Shown: positions 7,061 through 16,543, numbered from the stretch's first letter. The stretch: DNA of 43,377 bases from Terriglobia bacterium (GCA_020073385.1 JAIQFH010000057.1:1-43377), one strand, 5' to 3'. Notes: a model not told the origin generated them from the sequence alone. Translations and numbers: made by a program.

Positions 7061-8449
7061 TCAGTCTCCGGCTCCCTTGGCGGCTTCGGCTTCCCCTTCT
7101 ACCTTCGCCACCTTTTCTATCCTCACTTTGGCGATGCGGTGGCCTTCCAACTCCTCGACAGTGTAGCGGCGGCCTTCGTATTCGAAGTGATCGCGGACGT
7201 TGGGGATGCGCTGCAGGCGGGCTAGCATAAAGCCGGCCAGGGTTTCGAATCCCGCGTCGCGCGGCAGCATCAGGCCGTATTCCATTTCGAGATCGCGGAT
7301 ATTCACCGAGCCTTCCAGAACCATCACCGATTCATCTTCCAATGCGGGCTCACTCGGAGACACGTCGAATTCATCTTCGATGTTGCCGACTAGCTGCTCG
7401 AGGATATCTTCCACCGTGATCACTCCGGCCGTGGATCCGAATTCATCGACCACCACAGCGAGATGGCGGCGGCGCTCTTTGAATTCGGCTAACAATTCGG
7501 CCAGCACCTTGGTCTCTGGAACTACCACAACGTCATGCATGATCTGGCCAATTTGCATGCGGGAGATGCGGGTGGCGCTGGACTGGCCGAGGTTGCTGAG
7601 GCGGAGGCGCATCCAGCGCATGAGGTCTTTGTAGTAAAGGACTCCAACGATGTGCTCGGGGCCGCGCTGCGGATCGTAAATCGGGATGCGGGAGTGCTGG
7701 CCCTCGACAACCTTGGCCAAGGCCTCGTCGAGCATGAGGTCGGAGGGCAAAGAAAAGATGTCGGGGCGGGCGACCATGACTTCGCGGACGGTGATGCTGT
7801 CGAGTTCGATGGCGCTGTGGATCATCTCTTCCTGGAATTCCGGGATTTGTCCGAACTGGCGGCTGGCGGTGACGATCAGCTTGAGTTCGTCTGGGGAGTG
7901 AACGGCGCCTCCGCGGCGCGCGGGCTGTGCTCCGAAGAGTCTTAAAACCAGTCCTCCGGAACGGCGCATAAAAAAGAGGACCGGGCGGGTCAGTGTAAGA
8001 AAGGCTTCCATCGGCGCGGCGACTGCCAGGGCGATTTGTTCGGCGCGCTGCAGGGCAAGGGTCTTGGGGACAAGCTCGCCGAGGATCACGTGCAAGTAGG
8101 TGATCAGGGTGAAGGCGATGGCGATTGCAATGGTATGGGCGTAGATGGCGACGTGGGGCAGCCGTTGGACGATCGGGATCGCGCTCACCAGACTGGCGAC
8201 CATAGGCTCGCCGATCCAGCCGAGGGTGAGGCTGACCATAGTGATACCGAGTTGGACGCCGTTGACGACTTCGTCGAGGTGCTGGTGGAGGCGCTGGACG
8301 ATGCGGGCGCCGATGCGTCCGGAGTTAATGAGTTGCTGGATGCGGGTATCGCGCACACTGACGAGGGCGAATTCGGCGGCGGCGAAGAACGCATTGGCTG
8401 CTACCAGGAGAAGAATCAGGAAGACCCGGAGCAGCACATAGGCAACCAT
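7061..8449 (-). CDS. CNNM/CBS-pair/CorC-HlyC transporter-associated protein
   Basis: 462 residues. Order: a CNNM (DUF21) membrane domain with about four hydrophobic segments in residues 1-190 (LLVAANAFFAAAEFALVSVRDTRIQ is typical); a CBS pair at about 220-345 (TVREVMVARPDIFSLPSDLMLDEAL, then DVVVVPETKVLAELLAEFKERRRHLAVVVDEFGSTAGVITVEDILE); and a CorC_HlyC domain at about 365-445 (MVLEGSVNIRDLEMEYGLMLP, FETLAGFMLARLQRIPNVRD). Members are inner-membrane proteins linked to Mg/Co export or ion balance (CorB/YhdP/TlyC group). The old 'hemolysin' label is not evidence of toxin function. The Glu/Ala-rich tail is variable. It is a single gene, flanked by repeat-rich intergenic DNA. Confidence 0.94.
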   Translation of the reverse strand: MVAYVLLRVFLILLLVAANAFFAAAEFALVSVRDTRIQQLINSGRIGARIVQRLHQHLDEVVNGVQLGITMVSLTLGWIGEPMVASLVSAIPIVQRLPHVAIYAHTIAIAIAFTLITYLHVILGELVPKTLALQRAEQIALAVAAPMEAFLTLTRPVLFFMRRSGGLVLRLFGAQPARRGGAVHSPDELKLIVTASRQFGQIPEFQEEMIHSAIELDSITVREVMVARPDIFSLPSDLMLDEALAKVVEGQHSRIPIYDPQRGPEHIVGVLYYKDLMRWMRLRLSNLGQSSATRISRMQIGQIMHDVVVVPETKVLAELLAEFKERRRHLAVVVDEFGSTAGVITVEDILEQLVGNIEDEFDVSPSEPALEDESVMVLEGSVNIRDLEMEYGLMLPRDAGFETLAGFMLARLQRIPNVRDHFEYEGRRYTVEELEGHRIAKVRIEKVAKVEGEAEAAKGAGD

Positions 8450-8794
8450 TGAGGGGTCATTTTAGCAGGCGGGGGGAATCAGTGGTCAGTGGTCAGTGGT
8501 CGGTGGCCAGTTCTCGGTTCTCGGTTCTCGGTTCTCGGTAATGAGACCTGGTTACTGGGCGGAGGTTGGTTTTTAGTGTGTTTGGCATCACAAAAATCCC
8601 GCTTGGGATCCGCTATCCTTTTTTCTGCGGGCGGGTCTAATTGGAAGAAAGCGGGCTAGTTGGCAACGTGGCGCTTTCTTTTCGCATCGCAGGCAGCAAT
8701 TCTTCGGAACTTATTCTGCAGGGGCCGCGTAATAGATGGTAAGGGCGGCAAGATGGCTCCCAATCTTCAACTGGTGGTACATCGAGGAGGATCT
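8450..8794. other. Intergenic region before the MacA-like gene
   Basis: No convincing gene. It contains two adjacent 7-bp arrays (8480-8538), then a T-rich stretch and the leader of the adaptor gene. An in-frame extension upstream of the adaptor start (from 8660) has no hydrophobic or conserved features and is treated as untranslated. No clear promoter was found. Confidence 0.6.
8480..8538. repeat. Two adjacent 7-bp tandem arrays
   Basis: Three exact copies of cagtggt plus a variant (8480-8507), three bases, then four exact copies of ttctcgg (8511-8538). Different units share the same 7-bp period. Confidence 0.9.
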
Positions 8795-10012
8795 GTGAAC
8801 GGTAACGGCACTAATGGCAAAAAGAAGCGCCGCAAGCTGATGATTTGGGGCGGCGTGGGACTGGGAATCGTCCTGCTGATCGCGATTGGAGTATTTGCAG
8901 CGACCCGCGGCGGGACCAAGATTGATCCTTCGAAGCTCGCCAAGGTGGAAAAGGGAGACCTGGCCAAGAGCGTGGTGGCAACCGGCAAGGTTACGCCCAT
9001 CACAAAGGTCGAAGTGAAGTCGAAGGCCAGCGGCATTGTGAAAAAGTTGCTGGTCGATTACGGCGACCGCGTGAAGAAGGGCCAACTGCTGGCCCAACTC
9101 GACAAGATCGAAATCGAGGCCCAGGTGGAGCAATCAAAGGCGGCCCTGGAGGCAGCGCAGGCGAACCTGAGTAGTTCCAAGGCTGATTTTGAGCGCGCTA
9201 AGGTCGATGCCGAAGGGCCAGATGTGCCGCTGCTGAAGCGGGCGTATGAACGCGCCGTCAACATGGCGAAGGACGGCGTCGTTTCGACCTCGGCATTAGA
9301 AGATGCGCAGAAGAATTACGAAATGTCGCTGAACAAGCAGAACGTGTCGAAGGCGCAGGTCACCGTGCTCAAGGCGAAGATCGCCCAGTCGCAGGCCAAT
9401 GTTGCGCAGGACCAGGCGAATCTTAAGCAACTGGAAGAGCAGCTCAGCTATACCGACATCGTTTCGCCGATCGATGGCATTGTGCTCTCGCGCGATGTGC
9501 AAATGGGCGATGCAGTGAGTTCCATCCTGGTGTTGGGATCGTCTGCGACGCTGGTGATGACTCTCGGCGATACGAGCGAAGTTTACGTGAAGGGCAAAGT
9601 GGACGAGAGCGACATCGGCAAGGTCTATCTCGGACAGCGGGCGCGGATCAAGGTTGAGTCGTTCAAGGACAAAACCTTCGACGGAAAAGTAACGAAGATT
9701 TCTCCGATGGGCGTGGAGAAGGACAACGTCACCACGTTTGAAGTGCGCGTATCGATCCAGAATCCGGGCGGCGAGCTTAAGGCCGAAATGACCGCGAACG
9801 CGGAGATCATCCTGGACGAGCACAAGAATGTGCTGCAGATTCCGGAAGGCGCGATTCTTTACGACAAGGACAAGAAGGCGTCTGTCGAGATTCCTGATCC
9901 GAAGGGTAAAGAAGGCAAGAACAAAGTGGCTGTCAATATCGGGATTTCGAACGGCGCGAAGACAGAAGTTTTGAGCGGGCTGAAGGAAGGGGATCAAGTC
10001 GTCCTGCAGTAA
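8795..10012 (+). CDS. MacA-like periplasmic adaptor subunit
   Basis: 405 residues. GTG at 8795 is preferred because GAGGAGG lies 5 nt upstream; longer in-frame starts lack this. A Lys/Arg-rich start (KKKRRK) precedes one membrane segment at about 15-33. The barrel-sandwich (lipoyl-like) half-motifs are ATGKVTPITKVEVKSKASGIVKK and SYTDIVSPIDGIVLSRDVQMGD, flanking a long coiled coil (about 105-225) with heptads rich in Ala, Gln and Lys. A beta-barrel and membrane-proximal domain follow. This is the HlyD/RND adaptor fold of MacA type, linking an inner-membrane transporter to an outer-membrane channel. The following permeases, 111 nt downstream, are the likely partners. Confidence 0.93.
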   Translation: MNGNGTNGKKKRRKLMIWGGVGLGIVLLIAIGVFAATRGGTKIDPSKLAKVEKGDLAKSVVATGKVTPITKVEVKSKASGIVKKLLVDYGDRVKKGQLLAQLDKIEIEAQVEQSKAALEAAQANLSSSKADFERAKVDAEGPDVPLLKRAYERAVNMAKDGVVSTSALEDAQKNYEMSLNKQNVSKAQVTVLKAKIAQSQANVAQDQANLKQLEEQLSYTDIVSPIDGIVLSRDVQMGDAVSSILVLGSSATLVMTLGDTSEVYVKGKVDESDIGKVYLGQRARIKVESFKDKTFDGKVTKISPMGVEKDNVTTFEVRVSIQNPGGELKAEMTANAEIILDEHKNVLQIPEGAILYDKDKKASVEIPDPKGKEGKNKVAVNIGISNGAKTEVLSGLKEGDQVVLQ

Positions 10013-10022
10013 GACACGGCGT

Positions 10023-10075
10023 CAGATCTCAGACCTCGGACTTCGGCCAACCAGCCAGACATTCCGAGGTCTGAG
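10023..10075. repeat. 7-bp array with inverted copy between adaptor and permease
   Basis: Units cagatct, cagacct, cggactt and cggccaa follow each other at 10023-10050. The 13-bp stretch at 10028-10040 (CTCAGACCTCGGA) is matched perfectly in inverted orientation at 10063-10075, so the transcript can form a stable hairpin between the two genes. Confidence 0.8.
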
Positions 10076-10123
10076 TTGTATAGGAACGAGTTTGAATCTG
10101 TCTGATGCCAGAGGTCGGGTTCC

Positions 10124-11383
10124 ATGACTCTCTCCGAGATTTTCCGACAAGCCGTCGCGACATTCCGGGCTCACAAATTGCGGACGTTCCTCACCATGTT
10201 CGGGCTGGTGTGGGGGATCGCATCGGTGATTATTCTGGTTGGGCTGGGACGCGGCTTCGTCGTGGATCAGAAGAAGCACATGGAGACACTGGGCAAAGAC
10301 CTGGTGATCGTGTGGGGCGGGCGGACGAGCACACAGGTTGGAGGACGGGCCGCCGGGCGCGAGATTCGGCTGAATGTGGATGATGCCGAGTTGATCCGAG
10401 ACGAATGCTACCTGGTCAAGAATGTCAGTCCCGAATTGCGCAGAACCATTCCGGAAGTCAGCCAATTCAATCTGGCCAATCGCGGCGTTGTGGGAATGTG
10501 GCCGTCGTATCAGGATTTCCGGTCGCTTAAGGTTTCTGAGGGCCGCCTGATCACCGACGACGACGAGCGTGAGGGGCGGCGCGTGCTGGTTCTGGGATCG
10601 AAGGCTTACCGGCAGTTGTTCCCGGGGCAGCCGGCGATCGGCGCGACCGTTCTGGTCAAGAGCGTCCCCTACTCGGTCGTGGGAGTCCTGGCAGAGAAGA
10701 AGCAGAATTCCAATTACAGCGGTCCGGACAACGATTATCTTTTCGCGCCGTATTCAGCGGTTTCACGCGACTTCCCTCCCCCGGAAAAGCCTGGCGCCGG
10801 CATCACGCGCGGATATCTGGATGACATCGTGTTTGAGGTAGGCGATCCGGAGAATCATGAGGCGGCGGTGTTGCAGGTACGGCGCGCGATCGGGCGGGTG
10901 CGGCACTTCGATCCTACGGACAAAGACGCGCTCTTCATATGGGACACGATGGACGGCGCCAAGCAACTGGCGAAGATTTTCGGAGTGGTCACTCTGTTCT
11001 TCGGGTGCGTGGCAGTCGTTACGTTGTGCCTAGGAGGGATCGGCGTGATGAACATCATGCTGGTTTCGGTTTCAGAGCGCACCCGGGAAATTGGAACGCG
11101 CAAAGCGATGGGCGCGACCAAGCGTGACATCCTGCGGCAGTTCTTTGCCGAGTCGGCGATGTTGACGATCGTCAGCGGAATTCTGGGACTCAGTGTCGGA
11201 ATCGGCATTTGCATTGCGATGGTCGTCGTGCCCCTGCCTGATTTTGTGCCGCATCCGATTGTGTCGCCGATTTCGATTGTGATTTCGATTTTGACGCTTT
11301 CGTTGATCACCGTGACCGCAGGCATGTATCCGGCCCAGCGCGCCGCGGATATGCAACCAGTGGAGTCGCTACGTTATGAATAG
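10124..11383 (+). CDS. MacB-type ABC transporter permease without ATPase domain
   Basis: 419 residues. Order: an N-terminal membrane helix (about 20-44, LRTFLTMFGLVWGIASVIILVGLG); a large periplasmic MacB_PCD-type domain (about 50-285); and three C-terminal FtsX-type helices. These carry the hallmark GGIGVMNIMLVSVSERTREIGTRKAMGATKRDILRQFFAESAML and the final YPAQRAADMQPVESLRYE. True MacB carries a fused ATPase at its N-terminus; none is present here, so a separate ATPase (LolD-like) must come from elsewhere. The gene overlaps the next one by 8 bp. Confidence 0.93.
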   Translation: MTLSEIFRQAVATFRAHKLRTFLTMFGLVWGIASVIILVGLGRGFVVDQKKHMETLGKDLVIVWGGRTSTQVGGRAAGREIRLNVDDAELIRDECYLVKNVSPELRRTIPEVSQFNLANRGVVGMWPSYQDFRSLKVSEGRLITDDDEREGRRVLVLGSKAYRQLFPGQPAIGATVLVKSVPYSVVGVLAEKKQNSNYSGPDNDYLFAPYSAVSRDFPPPEKPGAGITRGYLDDIVFEVGDPENHEAAVLQVRRAIGRVRHFDPTDKDALFIWDTMDGAKQLAKIFGVVTLFFGCVAVVTLCLGGIGVMNIMLVSVSERTREIGTRKAMGATKRDILRQFFAESAMLTIVSGILGLSVGIGICIAMVVVPLPDFVPHPIVSPISIVISILTLSLITVTAGMYPAQRAADMQPVESLRYE

Positions 11384-12341
11384 AAAACATCAAGTTCTCC
11401 CCTCGACTTTTGAGTCCAGCGGATCGAAGTTTGGACTGTTGGTGACGATCACGCTGGTCGTGCTGTTCACCTCGGCGGTGGCGTTTGGTTCGACGCCGCA
11501 GGGAACGTTCGACAGAACACTCTCGGTCAGCGGACCTGTCGATCTGGAAGTGCTCACGCACTCGGGTGATGTGAAAGTGCGGGCAGGTTCGTCGGGATCG
11601 GTGCAGATTCACGGCAAGATTTATGTCGGTGACCGCTGGTTTGGAGGGCGGCGCGAGGAAGACGTGCACGCCATCGAACAGAATCCTCCGATACGGCAGA
11701 CCGGCAATAGCATTCACATCGAATATGTGGATTACCGGAACATCTCCATTGATTACGACATCACTGTGCCGGCGGAAACGACTGTGCGCACGAAGAGTGG
11801 CTCGGGCGATCAAACGGTCGAAGGCACGCGCGGCAATGCGGAGGTGCAGACTGGGTCAGGCGACGTGAGACTCACGAATCTCAACGGCGAAATCCGCGTG
11901 CAGACTGGATCGGGTGATGTACGGGCGCGGCAGGTCTCGGGAGCCGTGAGGGGCGGTACCGGCAGCGGCGATGTCGAGATTGAAGAGACCGGGCCGGGCG
12001 ACATTGACCTGCATACGGGTTCAGGGAACATCACCGCGAGAGGCGTGCAGGGCAGCTTCCACGGAGAGACTGGCAGCGGTGAGATCACCGCTGAGGGCAA
12101 GCAGAGTGGTACGTGGGACGCTCGCACCGGGTCCGGCAATGTGCGTCTGCGGTTGCCGTCAAATGCCGCCTTCGAGGCAGATATTTCGACCAGTTCCGGT
12201 TCTATTGATGTCGGATCGCCGATCGAGATGACGGTGCAGGGGCGCATCGGGGATTCACACAAGTCGATCCACGGCAAAGTACGCGGCGGCGGCCCATTGC
12301 TGCGCGTACACACCGGGTCGGGCGATATTCATATCGAGTAG
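11376..12341 (+). CDS. Exported DUF4097-type beta-repeat protein
   Basis: 321 residues. The start overlaps the stop of the upstream permease (ATGAATAG), so translation is coupled. A signal or anchor helix is at about 19-37 (FGLLVTITLVVLFTSAVAFG). The rest is built of strands carrying TGSGDV, TGSGNI, TGSGEI or close variants about every 20 residues, the pattern of DUF4097/adhesin-like right-handed beta-solenoids. It is predicted to sit in the periplasm or at the surface. Its placement between two permeases and after an adaptor suggests it may be cargo or an accessory of this exporter, but this is inference from context only. Confidence 0.88.
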   Translation: MNRKHQVLPSTFESSGSKFGLLVTITLVVLFTSAVAFGSTPQGTFDRTLSVSGPVDLEVLTHSGDVKVRAGSSGSVQIHGKIYVGDRWFGGRREEDVHAIEQNPPIRQTGNSIHIEYVDYRNISIDYDITVPAETTVRTKSGSGDQTVEGTRGNAEVQTGSGDVRLTNLNGEIRVQTGSGDVRARQVSGAVRGGTGSGDVEIEETGPGDIDLHTGSGNITARGVQGSFHGETGSGEITAEGKQSGTWDARTGSGNVRLRLPSNAAFEADISTSSGSIDVGSPIEMTVQGRIGDSHKSIHGKVRGGGPLLRVHTGSGDIHIE

Positions 12342-12353
12342 AGGAGAAATTGT

Positions 12354-12425
12354 AGATTTCAGATTGCAGAATTCAGATTTTGGCCACATGTCAATCTGCA
12401 ATCTGAAATCTCAAATCTGAAATTC
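12354..12425. repeat. Inverted pair of 7-bp tandem arrays
   Basis: Four units (agatttc, agattgc, agaattc, agatttt) at 12354-12381 are followed by an 11-bp spacer and then units aatctgc, aatctga, aatctca, aatctga from 12393 on. Arms at 12354-12370 and 12395-12411 are perfectly complementary over 17 bp. It lies between the DUF4097 gene and the next permease. Confidence 0.9.
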
Positions 12426-12463
12426 ACAGTTTCAGGTTGAACGGCCATCGAGCGAGGCGCAGG

Positions 12464-13846
12464 ATGAGCGCAGTACCACCATTGACGACAGAGAACCCGG
12501 ACACGCAGAGAGCTCGCACGTTCGAATGGCCAACCCCTGCGCCGAACAGTGTTCCCCGCGCCCGGCGTCGCGCCTCCATCGTCTCAACGATGTTTTTCAA
12601 GGAACTCGTACTGCAGGGATGGCAGGCGCTCATGCGCGACCGGACGCGGTCGGCGTTGACAATGCTGGGCATCGGGTGGGGCCTGGTCTCCGTCGTGCTG
12701 TTGCTGGCCTACGGACAGGGGCTCGGCGGTTGCGTGCTGAGCGCATTCCTGAACATGGGGAACAACGTGATCGTGATGTGGCCGGGGCAAACGAGCATGC
12801 AGGCCGGTGGCCAGCGGGCGGGCAAGGCAGTGAAGTATGAGCTTGAAGATGTCGAAGCAATTCGGGATGAAGTTCCGATCATACGGGCGGTGAGCGGGGA
12901 GATTGATCGCGACTTCGGATTCAAGATCGGGACGCGCGTGGTTTCGATCATGGTGCGCGGAGTGGATATGCCATATGGGCAAATGCGCAAGCTCGATCTC
13001 GATGACGGGCGCTACTTCAATGAGACGGATTTTGCGGATCACCGGCGTGTGGTGATCCTGGGATACAACGCAGCGAAGAAAGTTTTTCAGGGTGCGCCGG
13101 GGGCGGGACAGCACGTGGAAATTGGCGGGTTGGACTTCGAAGTGATCGGGACCATGCGCAACAAGATTCAGGACTCGATGTATCAGGGCCCGGACAACGA
13201 GAACGCATTCATTCCTTTCGGCCTGATGCGAGACCTCAAGAACATTCGCGATCCGGACGAGATCATCATCCAGCCGATTGCCGCAGAGCAGAACAAGAAG
13301 GCGCTGATGGCGGCGCGCGAGGTGATTGCGCGGCGGCATCACTTCGATCCGAAGGACGAGAAAGCTACGCCTGAGTGGGACACGATCGAGGACCGCAGCA
13401 TGATCAATGCCTTCTCGTACGGATTGCAGGCGGTGCTGGGGTTGATCGGAGTCTGCACGCTCGCCGTCGGCGGGATTGGCGTGATGAACATTATGCTCGT
13501 CTCCGTGACGGAGCGGACGCGGGAGATCGGGCTACGCAAGGCGATTGGGGCGCGGCCACGGCACATCCTAATTCAGTTCTTGCTGGAAGCTCTGGTGCTG
13601 ACGTTTGTCGGCGGCGCGATCGGGATGCTGGTGGCACAGTTTCTGACCTGGGTGATCCCGCCGATGCCGTTGTATGACGAGTTCTATAAGACTACTGACC
13701 ATGAAGGAGCAATCTTCCTGCATGCATCGATGGGCGTGATGATTATCTCGTTCACGATTCTGTCGATGGTTGGGATCGTGTCCGGGTTCTTCCCTGCTCT
13801 GAAGGCGGCGCGGATGCATCCGATTGAGGCGCTGCGGTACGAGTAG
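12464..13846 (+). CDS. Second MacB-type ABC permease without ATPase domain
   Basis: Similar in build to the permease at 10124: first membrane helix SALTMLGIGWGLVSVVLLLAYG, a periplasmic MacB_PCD domain (RVVILGYNAAKKVF, GGLDFEVIGTMRNKIQDSMYQG), and a C-terminal FtsX domain (GGIGVMNIMLVSVTERTREIGLRKAIGARPRHILIQFLLEAL, ending PALKAARMHPIEALRYE). The start is uncertain. ATG at 12464 has a weak GAGGCGCAGG site. The conserved part begins at MFFKELVLQGWQALMRDR (ATG 12590), which has no clear ribosome site. The two permeases probably form a heterodimer. No ATPase is fused or adjacent. Confidence 0.92.
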   Translation: MSAVPPLTTENPDTQRARTFEWPTPAPNSVPRARRRASIVSTMFFKELVLQGWQALMRDRTRSALTMLGIGWGLVSVVLLLAYGQGLGGCVLSAFLNMGNNVIVMWPGQTSMQAGGQRAGKAVKYELEDVEAIRDEVPIIRAVSGEIDRDFGFKIGTRVVSIMVRGVDMPYGQMRKLDLDDGRYFNETDFADHRRVVILGYNAAKKVFQGAPGAGQHVEIGGLDFEVIGTMRNKIQDSMYQGPDNENAFIPFGLMRDLKNIRDPDEIIIQPIAAEQNKKALMAAREVIARRHHFDPKDEKATPEWDTIEDRSMINAFSYGLQAVLGLIGVCTLAVGGIGVMNIMLVSVTERTREIGLRKAIGARPRHILIQFLLEALVLTFVGGAIGMLVAQFLTWVIPPMPLYDEFYKTTDHEGAIFLHASMGVMIISFTILSMVGIVSGFFPALKAARMHPIEALRYE

Positions 13847-14035
13847 AGGAACCTGGATGTTACCGTCCTCGCTCTGTTCGTTATCGGACAATCCACTCCA
13901 CTTTTGGCCAGGCACAGGGCGGCGTCCATCCACGCGGGCCCGCGGAATTGCTTGATAACAGTTGAGATGTTCCCTTTTCTTCCTTTGGCGATGAAAGTGC
14001 CAGCCTTCGCTTAGACTCGTGAGCCGGAGGTGTCC

Positions 14036-16522
14036 GTGCAGACTTTGTTCTACGATTTGCGCTACGCGCTGCGCCAGTTGCGCAAGACGCCGGGAATGGC
14101 TGTGCTTGCTGTCCTGACGCTGGCTCTAGGTATCGGTGCGAACACCGCGATCTTCACGGTGATCGAAAGCGTTCTGCTGCGGCCGTTGCCCTATAGGCAT
14201 TCTGACCGCCTGGTCTATGTCGGCTCCGCAGGCGATAAGACATCGTTTTCGTCCACCTCGTGGCTGAACTATCGCGACATTCACACCCAATCCACACTGC
14301 TGCAGGATGCCGCCGGGTACACGGAAGACGTCAGCGTTCTTGAAACTCCGGACGGTTCGCAGAGCATTTTGGCGCCGCATGTAACGACAAACCTCTTTCC
14401 TATGCTCGGTGCACGGCCCCTGCTGGGGCGAACGTTCATCGACGCTGAGGGCCAGACGGGTGGACCGCTGGCGGTAGTGCTCTCGGAGGGACTGTGGCGA
14501 CAGAGCTTTCATGCCGATCCCGGCATCGTCGGCCAAGGGGTCAAAATCAGCGGCAAGACGCACACTGTGGTTGGCGTAATGCCGCACGGCTTCCACTTCC
14601 CGGAACAAGTGGGGGCAGATCTTCAGAAAGGTGTATGGGTGCCGCTACAGCCTACAGCGGAAATGTTGAAGGACCGAGGCTACAACTTCTTTAATGTCGT
14701 GGGCGAGCTTCGTTCCGGAGCCACGATGGCGCAGGCTCAGCATGAACTCGATGCGATTGCCGCTCACATTCCCCGGGAAGGCACACACGGAGAAATCAAA
14801 TTTTCGGCCTCGTCGTACCAGGAATTACTCACTGGACCGGTGCGCCCCGTTCTCTACGCTCTTTTCGGCGCACTGGCGCTGGTGCTGCTGATCGCCTGCG
14901 CCAATGTCTCCAATCTGTTGATTGCCCGGTGCCTGGCGCGGCAGCAGGAATTTGCGGTGCGGACAGCCCTAGGCGCGGGCCGAGTACGGCTTGTCCGTCA
15001 AATGCTGGCTGAGGGGTTGTCAGTGAGCCTGCTGGGTTGTGGAGCTGGGCTGGCGCTGGCGCAACTAGCCATGATCGGGATTCGAAAGCTACCTGACGGG
15101 ACCATCCCACGCGCCGATTCGATCGCGATTCACTGGACAATCGTGTTGGCGCTGGGCGCAATCGCCGCCCTCACGACGGTGCTGTCGTCGCTGCTGCCAG
15201 CTCTTCTGGTGGGACGCGCGAACCCTCAGGCCGCGCTGCAAGCCGCTTCGCGAGGCGTTGGCTCGCGAACGGTAGGGGGAAAGCTCAGCGGGGCCCTGGT
15301 CGCGGCCGAAATCGCTCTTTCCACGCTCCTCCTCGTTGGAACCGGATTGCTCTTTCACACGCTCTGGAATCTGGGAAAAGCGCGGCTGGGCTTTGAGACC
15401 GCGAACGTTACCACCTTCACCGCCATGCCCGCCGATGCTGCAGGTTTTTCCGCGTTGGCCGTCTCGGAGGACACAGCGAACGCGCCAGCGTCAGTCGCCA
15501 CGCTCACTTATCAACCGGTTCTCGAGCGCATGCGCCGGGTGCCGGGGATCGAAAGCGCCGCGCTCATCACCGCGCCGCCCCTTTCAGGATGGGATTTAAG
15601 TTCGAACTTCAAGATTGTGGGGCAGCCGGATGATCCGGCGAATCCGCCCGGGGCGCGGGTCACGGCCGTGAGTGGCGATTGCGCCCGTACCTTCGGGACG
15701 CCCGTCATGCACGGCCGCATGATCAACGATGATGACGTTTCTTCTGCTCCTTTTGTCACGGTCATCAACGAAGCCCTCGCCCGAACATACTTCAAGGGTA
15801 AGGATCCTTTGGGAATGCAAGTCGACCTTGGAGGCAAGGACACGGGCATGCTCAAACCGTATACGATCGTCGGGATTCTCGGCGATCAGGCGGACCATAA
15901 CGTCGGCGCTGACGTTCAACCGTTCCTCATGCTCCCGCAGCAACAGGTTCCAACAACCTCGCTCTTTTACCAGGCGCTCTTGAAGACGATTGTTCACTTC
16001 GCGGTCAAAACCAAGGGCAATATTCCGGTCGCAGCCGAGATGCGATCGGTGTTCCATGAGGTCGCCCCAAGCATCGCCCTCGACAACTTTCAGACCATGC
16101 AGGAAGCTGTGGACCAGAACACTTTCAGCCAGCGGCTGGGATTGTATCTGGTCGGCTCGTTCGCAGGACTTGCCGTCGCGATGGTTGTCGCGGGACTTTA
16201 CGGGGTGTTATCGCAACTCGTGGGTTATCGCCGCCGCGAGATCGGGGTTCGCATGGCATTAGGTGCGACCCGGCAGAGTGTGGCGCAAATGGTCTTCCGT
16301 CAGGGGTCGATCGTGATCGGGATCGGACTCGGCGTGGGTCTACTGCTGGCACTCCCGGCGGAACGCCTAATTCAGAGCTTCTTGTACGAGGTGCGTCCTC
16401 TGGACGCGTGGACCTATGCCTCGGTTCTGCTCATGCTACCGCTGATCGGGCTGGCGGCGGCGCTTTTGCCGGCGCGCAGGGCGGCGTCGATTCAGCCTAT
16501 GCAGGCCTTACGGGAAGATTGA
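14036..16522 (+). CDS. ADOP-family duplicated ABC permease
   Basis: 828 residues. GTG at 14036 is preferred since GGAGG ends 5 nt before it and the protein then starts MQTLFYDLRYALRQLRKTPG, typical of the Acidobacterial duplicated orphan permease group. It has two MacB_PCD-FtsX modules. The first membrane helix is in AVLAVLTLALGIGANTAIFTVIESVLLRPLPY; a first FtsX triplet lies at about 275-400 (LLIACANVSNLLIARCLARQQEFAVRTALGAGR). A second helix and domain follow (about 420-690), and the last FtsX triplet includes YRRREIGVRMALGATRQSVAQMV and PARRAASIQPMQALRED. These permeases are usually found without their ATPase. It is 189 nt from the upstream permease and may be transcribed separately. Confidence 0.95.
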   Translation: MQTLFYDLRYALRQLRKTPGMAVLAVLTLALGIGANTAIFTVIESVLLRPLPYRHSDRLVYVGSAGDKTSFSSTSWLNYRDIHTQSTLLQDAAGYTEDVSVLETPDGSQSILAPHVTTNLFPMLGARPLLGRTFIDAEGQTGGPLAVVLSEGLWRQSFHADPGIVGQGVKISGKTHTVVGVMPHGFHFPEQVGADLQKGVWVPLQPTAEMLKDRGYNFFNVVGELRSGATMAQAQHELDAIAAHIPREGTHGEIKFSASSYQELLTGPVRPVLYALFGALALVLLIACANVSNLLIARCLARQQEFAVRTALGAGRVRLVRQMLAEGLSVSLLGCGAGLALAQLAMIGIRKLPDGTIPRADSIAIHWTIVLALGAIAALTTVLSSLLPALLVGRANPQAALQAASRGVGSRTVGGKLSGALVAAEIALSTLLLVGTGLLFHTLWNLGKARLGFETANVTTFTAMPADAAGFSALAVSEDTANAPASVATLTYQPVLERMRRVPGIESAALITAPPLSGWDLSSNFKIVGQPDDPANPPGARVTAVSGDCARTFGTPVMHGRMINDDDVSSAPFVTVINEALARTYFKGKDPLGMQVDLGGKDTGMLKPYTIVGILGDQADHNVGADVQPFLMLPQQQVPTTSLFYQALLKTIVHFAVKTKGNIPVAAEMRSVFHEVAPSIALDNFQTMQEAVDQNTFSQRLGLYLVGSFAGLAVAMVVAGLYGVLSQLVGYRRREIGVRMALGATRQSVAQMVFRQGSIVIGIGLGVGLLLALPAERLIQSFLYEVRPLDAWTYASVLLMLPLIGLAAALLPARRAASIQPMQALRED

Positions 16523-16543
16523 AAAGACTCGCTTGCTCTGTGA

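Noticed and set aside
7061..8449. Haemolysin toxin
   Set aside because: Similarity is to the CorC/TlyC 'hemolysin' label only; domains are CNNM, CBS and CorC, which fit ion transport.
8480..8538. CRISPR-like array
   Set aside because: Units are 7 bp and abutting, with no unique spacers of 25-40 bp and no cas genes nearby.
10124..11383. Complete MacB transporter
   Set aside because: No Walker A, signature or Walker B motif is present; only the permease and periplasmic parts exist.
12437..12590. N-terminal extension of the second MacB-type permease as a real domain
   Set aside because: Residues before MFFKELVLQGW are low in pattern, Arg/Pro-rich and overlap the end of the repeat region; more likely partly untranslated.
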